A stretch of 64,000 nt of DNA from contig NW_026083194.1 of NCBI RefSeq assembly GCF_020184175.1, positions 1 through 64,000 of the forward strand, in the 5' to 3' direction. This document shows positions 55,503 to 64,000 of this stretch, in pieces. The notes beneath the pieces are model-generated. The model worked only from the letters and a program-made list of their open reading frames with translations, did not search any database and was not told the DNA's origin. The translations under genes and the position numbers were made by a program. The stretch is from Aphis gossypii. Taxonomy: Eukaryota > Arthropoda > Insecta > Hemiptera > Aphididae. Every line of letters begins with the position of its first letter. Position 1 is the stretch's first letter.

Positions 55503-57465
55503 TTATACGCCATGTCTATGAAAAAGGTATCTTGCAACTTTATCTCGCTGTTGTCTCCCAAGAGTCAACTCTATATTGCGATTGTTATCTGCCAATATTT
55601 CTTGGTCTCCCAGCATACCTAAATTGTCATGTTCCTCAATATCGTGTTCATATTTCATAGGAACATTGTTTGCGATACACATATTATGCAGAACTACACA
55701 CGCATTTATTATGGACGATGCTTTTTCTGGTTTGTAATGTAGTATTCTATCCTTTAATAAGCACCTTAAAAAATCAAAGTTATTGGGTAAAAAATATGTA
55801 AAACAATAAAATTTAAAACCATTGTTACCTAAATCTCATTTTTAACACCCCATTGCAACGTTCAATAATACATCTGGTTGACATTTGTTTTGTATTGAAA
55901 AATTTTTCAGCATCTGTTGTAGGATTGGTTATAGGTGTCAATAACCATTGCCGCAAGGGATATCCAGAATCACCTGATATTTTTTATACAAATAAACCAT
56001 TAATTATAACACGTTAGTTGTAAAAAATACACTCATTATATTTTAATGTAAGCAAAATACTTTAAAAATGTACTTTAGAACAGTGTCTTAATTACTTTAA
56101 TAAAAAGTATTTAAAATTACCACAAATATATTTAAATTCAAGTATTCAAATACTTATGTTTAAACACTTTAAAACACATTATTTATTTATATTTTAAATA
56201 AGATGTTAAGAGAATTATTTTACCTAATAAATAAAAGTTGTCATAATTGCGTCTGTATAGTTCCTGAAGTACTGGTAAGACCAAACTATTGTTCCATATA
56301 TGTGTATCATGGGTACTGCCAGGAAATCGTGCATTAACATTCAAAATTCTTAATTTTGAATCACAAATCTGAATTTGAAATGAATTAAAATTATTATTTA
56401 TTTAATACACATTTAAGCTTCAGAAGGAATCCTTGTTTTTTAGCCCCCTACATTTTTGATATTATTTTTTATTACAACAATACATTTCTTTATTTTATGC
56501 ATTATCTAAAAAATTAGCCCACAAAAATTGTTTTTCTTATATATAATAACAAACTTCAAAGAGGTATGTTGGAAAAAATAGACACAATTTATTAGTAATA
56601 CTTATAATATATTATAATATTGTATTAGCAATCCTTAAGAAGAAAGATCTATAATAAGGTTTGAAAAATTACCAATTGAACGTTTATGGAATGGTATCCT
56701 TTACGGTTTACATAGATATGTTCAGGGTTTTGATTTTCGTTTAAATTTAGATTGGTCGAAGGAGATACAATTGCTATGTGTGTGCAATCAATACACCTAT
56801 AACTCCTGGAAATCCAGTTTTCTCTGTAGAACCTTTATTATTGAACAATAACTATAATTATAACTTTTACAAAATAAATACATACATTTTTTAAATTAAT
56901 GGACTAAATACTCATTGCGGATTTCTGTGAGTTCATTCAAGTTTTTTGGAAACTTCACCCATTCGTTGAATATTTCAGGATGGTTAAGTGCTTCTACAAC
57001 CTCGCTAATACAACGTGATACAGTTGGTTGTGATAAAGCTGCAAACCGACTGTTTCCAATTGGAGACTGGTATGAGCCAGTAGCCAAAAAGTTTAATGTA
57101 ACTAAGACCTAAATAAATATAGAAAATAAATACATATGTTAAGGTATTATCACTATAATTTACATTTTACAAAGTCTGAAGTCATCAAATATAATATCAA
57201 TTTATATATTATATTCACTTACTTTTGTATTCAAATCAATTGCAGAAGAACGGTCTTTTGAAACTATACGAGTTTGTAAAAGTTCAATAATATTTCTAAC
57301 AAGATTTTTAGAAAGTCTGAAATTTTTTATAAATAATCGATCTGTTAGAAGAAATGGATCCGAAATCATCTCAGGTATTCGCGTTTGTCGTTCATTAAGT
57401 AAGTGTTCATGATTTTCAACATTATTAATTGCAAACAACATAACCATTTCGTCAAAATTAGTCAT
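55503..57465 (-). pseudogene. Harbinger 2 transposase (DDE_Tnp_4), multi-exon
   Basis: Exon 1 is 57465-57223 (MTNFDEMVMLF; RLFIKNFRLSKNLVRNIIE). Exon 2 is 57108 to about 56909 (ALSQPTVSRCISEVVEAL). Further exons around 56825-56675, 56370-56220, 55985-55830 and 55770-55503 encode, with a frameshift near 56800, CIDCTHIAIVSP (first Asp), GSTHDTHIWNNS, LGDSGYPLRQWLLTP (second Asp), CIIERCNGVLK (Glu) and INACVVLHNMCI, ending ...RYLFHRHGV. The D-D-E triad is present. Introns are 70-230 bp. The gene is convergent with its Myb/SANT partner. Confidence 0.85.
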
Positions 57466-58077
57466 TTTATAAAATTAAAGGTTATTTAATTTATCGTAAA
57501 CAAAACTTCACTGTTTGTAATTTTAAAATGAATTTTTCGGAAAATTATAATCAATTATTTGAAACCATACTACTGTTACAATATCACATATCACATATTA
57601 TCACACATTATCATGCGACTAATGTTTGTCACCGACTTTTACCCAGTCGACAAACAGTCGAATGTTTTTCATTAGACTAAAGTCATACATCTTTTCAAGA
57701 ATACCAATTATTTAATTTCATGCGATAAAATTTTTATCGCACGCGACAAACTATATCACGATTTCAAGAATTGACCCCCTGGACCGGCTCACTACAACAA
57801 TAATTCACTATTAGATATGATATTGTATGATTTAATGACGATTTAAAATAAAATTTGTATTGAACTTTATACCATTATAATTGTTATAATTACTCTAAGA
57901 ATTGATTTCAATATTATAGTAAAAGAATAAGATTAATTAATTTTATCAATTTTAATAATTTTATTAAATGTCATAATTTATACTACCAATAAAAAGTTTT
58001 TACATAATAATATATTTGCATTTTTATTTTTTACTGTTTTTTACAATCTTCCGTTTTGGATCCGATGAACATCGATT
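57466..58077. other. Right terminus of Harbinger 2 and AT-rich spacer
   Basis: 57600-57779 holds the right inverted repeat and subterminal palindromes. 57780-58077 is AT-rich without a gene; TTTATT at 58022 would be the AATAAA signal of the minus-strand gene that ends at 58078. Confidence 0.55.
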
Positions 58078-61000
58078 TTAAATTACACGAATAAGTTCAT
58101 TTATTTTATTTGATATTTCGTTATCAGCAGGATAGTTATTGCTAGTATACAACTTCACACTAGCTTCAGAATGTTTCCATCTATTATAAAAAATCATTAT
58201 TTAATAATATTCGTAATATGTTTTATTATTTAATCATGTTATAGTTAAATATCAACGATAAAATCCTCAATCTTATTATTTTAATTAGAATTTAATAATT
58301 AATTGTGTTGAATAATAATAGGTAACGGTCAAATTAAAAAAATAATCTGGTGATCAATAAATGATTGTATCGCTGTTGTTTAACTATAGTTCTTCATTTA
58401 ATCATTGGTTTTTTTTTATTATGGTTTTTACCTTTCAAGTGACGGAATGTCCTTTATAGCACTAGTTTTATAATGTTGGATGACGTAGTAGTCATCGCAT
58501 TTTGGCGCTACTGGACACCGAATCGTATACGTGTAATTTCCTTCCGTCAATGTTATTGAGTTTGAAACGTTATCTTCAATATTTCCTTTCGAAATTACAC
58601 TAGCTAAGGCATCCTTGTACGTCTCTATTGATTCTCTACGCTGCTATACATTCATATATATTTATATTAAAAATGAATGTGTGGTGTGGTGTGTGTGTGT
58701 GTAATATTTAAAAAAATAATACAATACAAATTATTACCTTTCCAGCCTTAGACATTTTAACTTTTGGTTCAGTATCATTTTTTCTTTTTTTATTCTGCAT
58801 TTTTACCGATTTTAAAGAAGATGATAGTGTTGATAGCATACTACTTTCATTCTATTATTTAATAATAATTTATTAATATCATACACACAAATACATAAAC
58901 AAATAGGTATAGGTACTTACATCATCGGATATGCGTCAATTGTTCGCCGAAAATAGTTCGTGCGACAGTTGCTCGTGCGTCTAATGTTCGCCTGGAAATT
59001 GTTCGAATACGAAAATTGTTCGTGCATACATTGTTTGTATATTCACATAATATTAAAGAAAAATAAATAAATAATAATAATTATATACTAATAATACATC
59101 AAAAATAAAATATTAAGCTACATAGTTTTTATATTTGCAATTGAAAATTGTATGCAATAATAGATAATCAATTGTTGTACGGTTATTATAATCTGCACAT
59201 ATTTTTTTTAAATTTTCACTTTTATTTTTATACATTTTTTTTGATGGTGGTTCTTGACCCGCAATATACTGCTGAATTTTTAAAGTATTAATACTTTCTT
59301 CTTTTTGGAGTGCATGTATAAATCTCCAAATTGATGGATGTTTGGATGAATTAAGTGTCGACGAAAAACAATTGTGCCATCCTTCAACTGAATTATTAGT
59401 TCGTGGAAGGTCTGCCGCTACTAAATCATAACAATTCCATACACTAATGGGGATGATCGGATCTCTACTTTGGCCTCTACGATGCAAACGGCCAATTCAG
59501 GTGCCCTCAAAGTAGTCTATAATTGGCATTAAAAGTTCTTCATTTTCAGAGAAATATTCAGAATCTAAAAGTTTTTCATAGTCTTTTATAACTTTGTTTT
59601 GTGGCACATAAGCAAGAGCAGGTAACATACGAATATGTAAGGCAAATTCAGAATCTTGTATGTAATATTTTTGTAACCCTGCTTCTTGTAAATGGCGCCA
59701 AATACATTGTGATAGGTGAAAAAAACATCCGTTTATTGAGGTATTTGGAAATTCAGATTTAACAGCATTCATCGCTGCTTTTTCGAAATCCATCATAATA
59801 GACTCGGGATTTAAATTTTGGTTTAATGATTTAAGAGCCTTAAACATTTGTATATATGTATCTTCTTTTTTGTCGGGTAGAAGAGCGTAAGCAGAAGGAA
59901 TAACATTTGAATAATGTACAGCATGAATGGTATATAAGTGTTTAAACGGAATAGGTGAACAAGTAAAAGTGCCATCGCAAAACCAATTAAGGCAATTATT
60001 CATTAACTCCAAACTATTTTTTGTTGAAAACAATAATATTCTTTTTATATCCGATTTGTTATCAAAAAGAAGAAAATCGTCGCCATTTGTCGTCTTTGTA
60101 AATTCTTCAGGAATATCAAAACTAAAATTTAAAGGGTTTACAGGAGCATTCAATTTAGTTCGACGAGCACGTTGTATTGTTCTTTTCAAACTAGCTACGC
60201 TGGGTAATTGACCTGCAACCGATAAGGGGACCTAAGAAAAATATAAACGTTAACGTATTTCTTTAAATTTCAAATAAATGATAAGTTTTTTATTGTAAGC
60301 CAAACTTATGAAAAATCTTGTATTACATTTTTATTTTTATAAATATTTATAAAAAAAAAAAACTAAACAAAAACAAATATTTCAAAATATGCTTATTAAT
60401 AGCATTAAAATAAGCGAAATATTTTGAAAATTATATCATGTAAAGAAAATTGAAGTATATTTATTCTAGAACCAAAATTGAGCGAGTTCTACTCAGTCTG
60501 CGTAAACGCGTTATGTTTACGACGTACTTGTGTAAGTACTTGTTGAAAAAAAATAAACAAAATACAAAATTAAATAAAATGCAAAAAATGTAACTTTCTT
60601 TGAAATAGTTTTACATGTATTTTATTCCTATAAATATTCAGCCTAAAATTCAAGTTCTTGACGCAAGTTTCGAGCACTTTTTCATAATTTTAATTTAAGA
60701 TTCAAAATATTTAGATAATTCGATTTACCTGACTTGCTACATTTCCTATGACTCCATGACTTGTAGCAGCGGAGGTTCGTGAATCGTGTTTCATATTATA
60801 GATTAACTCCTTTGTCTTCACTTGAACATTATCTGGTATATGATTATGTTCATAACTTTTGACAATTTCGTCATTTTCCACATGAACACGACCACCACAC
60901 TTATATTTTTTATACAATGTACATTTCCAATAAGTTTTTGTTTCCGTTTGTTTTTCGCGATAGAACATGTAATGATTATGTACAAGTATATCTGTACCGC

Positions 61001-61506
61001 GATCACTTTTTACGTATTTTAAAACCATAGTAAATAAATACTTATTACGTTAAAATAAAATTGGATAGTCAAAATTACAGGTTGTACTGTTATATGATTT
61101 TTGTGACAGGTACCGGTGTGTGTTAGCATTAGTATTGTTATTAGTAGGTACCTACTATTCCAGAACACATGGGGATTTTTGTGCCCATAATATAATAATG
61201 TTCGATAACGAGATACGTTATCGATATGATATTAAAACTTCACACATTTCACACTAAATCAAATAGTATGTTATTTATTAACTGCCGTATAGATAACAAA
61301 ATATATTACATGATAATCAAGTCTTATTATTTTTTTTTTTTACGAACAATTTATGCGCGAACAATTGTCTTATTCGAATAATTGTCCTGCGAATAATTGT
61401 CACGCGATTAATTATCGCACGTACTATTTTAGACGAACAATTGACGTGATACCACATCATCATTTGAAAAGCTTTCGCCTGCAGATACATTAGTATAGTA
61501 CGACAT
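58078..61506 (-). CDS. Unidentified intact four-exon gene, 159 residues
   Basis: Exons 61506-61456 (17 codons, MSYYTNVSAGESFSNDD), 58851-58738 (38 codons, basic: KMQNKKRKNDTEPKVKMSKA), 58643-58432 (212 nt: RRESIETYKDALASVI; LTEGNYTYTIRCPVAPKCDD) and 58180-58078 (WKHSEASVKLYTSNNYPADN to stop). All phases join (0, 0, 2), no internal stop, an in-frame TAA lies upstream of the ATG, and an AATAAA lies about 50 bp past the stop. I do not recognise a family. The second exon looks like a nuclear-localisation-type basic region. A MULE sits in intron 1, with its target duplication over the exon 1 donor, which changes from GTAAGT to GTGGTA. It could be a host gene or transposon cargo. Confidence 0.55.
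58676..58703. repeat. (GT)n-rich microsatellite
   Basis: A GTGTGGTGTGGTGTGTGTGT-type tract inside intron 2 of the unidentified gene. Confidence 0.9.
58919..61461 (-). mobile_element. MULE (Mutator-like) transposon, 2.5 kb, 8-bp TSD
   Basis: The body is 58927-61453. Ends GGATATGCGTCAATTGTTCG and, inverted, GGTATCACGTCAATTGTTCG; arms of ~110 bp are ~70-75% similar and full of CAATTGTTCG words. ACATCATC flanks both sides (58919-58926, 61454-61461). It carries one two-exon transposase gene on the minus strand. Confidence 0.92.
59113..61028 (-). pseudogene. MULE transposase with FLYWCH zinc finger, one nonsense
   Basis: Exon 1 (61028-60729) encodes a FLYWCH-type finger (DRGTDILVHNHYMFYREKQ; YWKCTLYKKYKCGGRV; HNH). 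Exon 2 starts at 60231 after CTTAG, phase 0, and runs to 59113. The MULE core has NWFCDGTFTCSP (first Asp), IMMDFEKAAMNAV (second Asp), GCFFHLSQCIWR and TNNSVEGWHNCF (Glu). The only lesion I see is TGA at 59497-59499, in EGT-stop-IGR, where Trp would be expected. Exon sizes give about 470 residues. It binds and cuts the element's ends. Confidence 0.92.
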
Positions 61507-62639
61507 ATTATTTTATATATATATTTTTTTTTTTAAATATACCTTAAATAAAAATGATAATCAGTATAAGTTTAATTTTTAATATAACAGATTGTTTAAA
61601 AAACATTTACCTGATCAAATTGTGTTACTTGGTTTGTTATCGACTTGTAGCAAACGGATATATTACGGTATGAAACGACGAAACATAACATTTATAGACA
61701 ATGTTGAGATTTAACACTAACTATAATCAATGTCTACTGATCACTTATATACAGATTTGTAAGGTTGTGGTATCATATGGTGTGATCATATTTTTACCTA
61801 ATCTATAAAAAATATCTGTGATCAAAGTGTAATATGGCGTGATCACATATCACACTACTGGATCAGATTATAAATCTGGTTCATAATCATTCAATATTTA
61901 TAGACTTATATTCATTTACAAAGTGCTCTTGAGTAGGTTATAGTCTATTATCCTCAGCCTTTCAGTACTTGTGTAAGTCGCTGACTTTATTACAACACTA
62001 TCATCAAGCGAGGTTTTTGATATTAGTTAAGTTTTATTAATAATTAATCTAAATTAAATACAATATTAATTTGAAGAAACAGTTTAGTTCTTAATTCATT
62101 TTTAATTGATAAACTACAACCTACTTATACAACGCAACAACGTGGACCGAGGTATTCATCAAACTATGCAGCAAAACAATAAGTAAGATAAAATACAAAT
62201 ATAATTAATTATAAATAAATATGTTTTAATAATTTACAAAATTTCAGTGAAATAAAAAATCCAATGAATATTGAAATATTTAAAATATGAATTAATACAT
62301 ACGTATAATATGAAAACATAAATAAAATGAATAAAATATAAAAAAATAAAATTGGTTGAATTCAAATTCAATATTTAATATATTATATAATAAAAACTGT
62401 AAAACACGATCAGATTAAAAAATATATGATATAAAATCAAAGTTAAAAATTATTATTTTATTTGAATATTGTTTATATCATTGTAGATTAATTAAGCTGC
62501 TAGAGAATCGGTTAGTCTTAGTGAACAAATATAAAAGATATGATTGTTTTTATTTTTTTATATATTTTTTAAAAAATAATAAGTTATGTGACTATAAAAT
62601 ATTTATATTATTGATTATAAAAAAATATGTTTTAATATT
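61507..62639. other. Upstream region of the unidentified gene; no other gene seen
   Basis: AT-rich. 61730-61870 repeats short GTGATCA-type words (TGATCA at several positions, including TGTGATCA and GGCGTGATCACAT) on both strands. No supportable ORF. Both the gene to the left (leftwards) and the transposase-like gene to the right (leftwards) are on the minus strand. Confidence 0.4.
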
Positions 62640-63743
62640 TTACAAAAAGATTTTACAAGAAGATCTACAATAATGAGACTGTACAGCTGGAAGACTTTCT
62701 ATAAATTTATAAACATTTGATAAAACTGGCTCATCCGTTTTATTTTTGGGACGGCCTTTACCACGACTATCGGGATTTGACTTTCCCAATGGTGACAATT
62801 TTTCAAAAGTGTAACTTAAAAATCTTTGAGTAATATTTAATGTTTTTAAAAGATACTGCTGGCATATCTTTTCTTTTCTTCCATTTAGAGTAAAATAATA
62901 AAATCTTGTTATTTTACGCAAATTTGACATTTGTACACGTTTCCTTTTTATTTCTGATTCTTCCATGCAACTTATCAAATAGTCACGTTTTCCATTTCCG
63001 TCACTTATACTCCAGTATTCCTTAAAAATTGTTTCCCTTTCGTCTTCGATAAATTTATTTTTACAATTGTTCTGGCATTTTGTTTTTGAACATGGGTTAG
63101 GCTGAACACTTTTTCCTTTACCACTTTGTTTTTCATTTCTCTTATTTAACTTTTTGTTACCTTTCTTTTTCTTCTTCCTACCTTCAACGCCCACAATGTC
63201 ACCTGATACACTCGTAGATAATGACGTAGAATTAGAACTATCTATATTAGTTCAAAAGTTTGAAACAATTAATAATTGACATGGGGAAGAATAGTTATAA
63301 AAAACTAAAGGAATTGAGTAATGATAGGGAAGCATGGAGAACTGCAGCAAACCAATCTAAGGATTGTAGACTAAAAAAAAAAAATATTAGTTCCAAATAA
63401 CTGGCGAGAGCAACCTTTATCATTACTATGACTAGATGAATTGGTACTTAAAATGGTATTATTAGGTGGAACCCAATCATTTGTGTCTCTACTACAGGTT
63501 GTTTCAGATATTGTAGTTGTTTTTTTTTGACTCTTGAACTGATAAGGGAGTCTCCTCAATTTTAGATTTATTTTGCATTATTTCATTAAATAAGTTATTT
63601 GTTACTCTGTCGATATCACTTGTTTCAATTGACATTTTTGGTTTTTTATACTTTATATTTTGGGTTGATTGTTCTTTATGATTAATCATATTAAAAATCA
63701 TTTTTGTCCTGGACTGCATGATGATTTTCAGAAAGCTACACAA
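62640..63743 (-). pseudogene. N-terminal part of an insect transposase-like gene, split by a LINE tail
   Basis: 63743-63394 encodes an acidic, Ser/Thr-rich region (TNDWVPPNNTILSTNSSSHS) with a frameshift in a T-run near 63525. After the LINE insertion the frame resumes at 63253 (TNIDSSNSTS) into a Lys-rich stretch and a conserved block: CSKTKCQNNCKNKF, IFKEYWSISDGNGKRDYLIS, KICQQYLLKTLNITQRFLSY, RGKGRPKNKT and QSHYCRSS. I recognise this block from a large insect family of transposase-derived proteins preceding a DDE-type core. The core itself is not present to the left, where the frame ends at 62640 near a donor-like GTAAAA. Product inactive. Confidence 0.65.
63244..63393 (+). mobile_element. 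5'-truncated LINE 3' end with poly(A) and 10-bp TSD
   Basis: 63254-63383 between direct repeats ATATTAGTTC (63244-63253 and 63384-63393). It ends in ~11 A. The plus frame MGKNSYKKLKELSNDREAWR then TAANQSKDCRL looks like the last residues of a LINE ORF2. Insertion is in a coding exon of the transposase-like gene, whose frame continues across one copy of the duplication. Confidence 0.85.
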
Positions 63744-64000
63744 TAAAATTTTTTTTGGAGTTAAAAAATTATCATTGTTTTTATACTTAAAAGTTGATAA
63801 CTAAGTGTTGCTTTACTATACAGTAGATTACAGGTTTCAAGTATTTACAGTAATTAGTTTTTGAATTACAACCATATAAAAAAATCGATTCGGTCGAAAA
63901 CTGGTTTTGATATTTACTTTTTACCTCTATAATGCACCAAGGATATTCACTTTTCCATCGGAAACCACCCCCAAAGTTTGAAATTGAAGCATTATTTCGA
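63744..64000. other. AT-rich end of window; repeat-like
   Basis: No gene. 63880-64000 (ATCGATTCGGTCGAAAACTGG ... GGAAACCACCCCCAAAGTTTG region) reads like a dispersed aphid repeat but I cannot classify it. Confidence 0.3.

Larger units (their letters stand above)
52782..57779. mobile_element. PIF/Harbinger transposon 2 with convergent gene pair
   Basis: Left end GGGGGCCGATTCTTGAAATC and the complement of the right end GGGGGTCAATTCTTGAAATC mirror each other; both sides then carry GTCGC(A/G)TGCGATA subterminal palindromes. A Myb/SANT-like gene (plus) and a DDE_Tnp_4 transposase (minus) point towards each other. No clear 3-bp target duplication is visible (flanks CCA and TGG), so the exact termini are uncertain by a few bases. 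Confidence 0.85.

Noticed and set aside
55374..55622. 82-codon plus-strand ORF
   Set aside because: Antisense to the last exon of the Harbinger 2 transposase, whose conserved residues are on the minus strand.
52782..57779. TWA target duplication for Harbinger 2
   Set aside because: Flanks CCA and TGG do not match as a direct repeat, so no duplication is claimed.
58676..58703. CRISPR or satellite array
   Set aside because: Simple GT microsatellite; no spacers.

Overview
This window looks like AT-rich, TE-dominated insect DNA, most likely from an aphid (Hemiptera). That call rests on A+T-rich composition, on 45-70 bp AT-rich introns with GT-AG borders inside the elements, and on several transposase families I associate with aphid genomes (inference; no search was possible). 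I see no bacterial-type gene, rRNA, convincing tRNA or CRISPR. Only one gene has an intact multi-exon reading frame not obviously belonging to a transposon (58078-61506, minus strand). Everything else is mobile elements, mostly nested and broken.

Layout. 1-3508: Helitron debris, then a truncated Helitron (1014-3508) with an OTU-protease ORF and part of Rep. It sits in the terminus of a DNA transposon (3509-6679) with ~115 bp inverted repeats. 7082-10052: a MADF-domain gene of the PIF/Harbinger type whose intron holds an antisense Harbinger transposase, with a MITE exactly on its splice donor. 10053-12700: Ty3/gypsy remnant C. 13488-17090: MULE-like transposase gene with an intronic solo LTR and an internal hAT shard. 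17146-18622: hAT fragments. 18728-23642: Ty3/gypsy element A (gag-PR-RT-RNase H).

23643-41154: a full-length 17.5 kb Polinton/Maverick with inverted repeats and a perfect 6-bp target duplication, inserted in gypsy A. It carries protein-primed DNA polymerase B, retroviral-type integrase with chromodomain, packaging ATPase, adenain-type protease, PLA2-like protein, a minor capsid and a double-jelly-roll major capsid protein, plus small conserved ORFs. The capsid gene is interrupted by a 3.1 kb hAT (35300-38448) with a perfect 8-bp duplication. 41161-41847: remaining gypsy A (integrase). 41848-46221: a second, inverted, end-less Polinton fragment that preserves the hAT empty site. 46222-52705: gypsy B, an insect-retrovirus-like element with integrase, an unusual DEDDh-exonuclease-like ORF and an envelope gene, ending in a 3' LTR.

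52782-57779: a second PIF/Harbinger with convergent Myb/SANT-like and transposase genes. 58078-61506: the unidentified four-exon gene, with a 2.5 kb MULE inserted across its first splice donor. 62640-63743: another transposase-like gene split by a 5'-truncated LINE tail with a 10-bp duplication.

The order of insertion can often be read from target duplications: Polinton into gypsy A, hAT into Polinton, Helitron into a TIR element, MITE into MADF, MULE into the unknown gene, LINE into transposase. Almost every element gene carries only a few lesions (one or two stops or 1-nt indels, usually in A/T runs), suggesting fairly recent activity.
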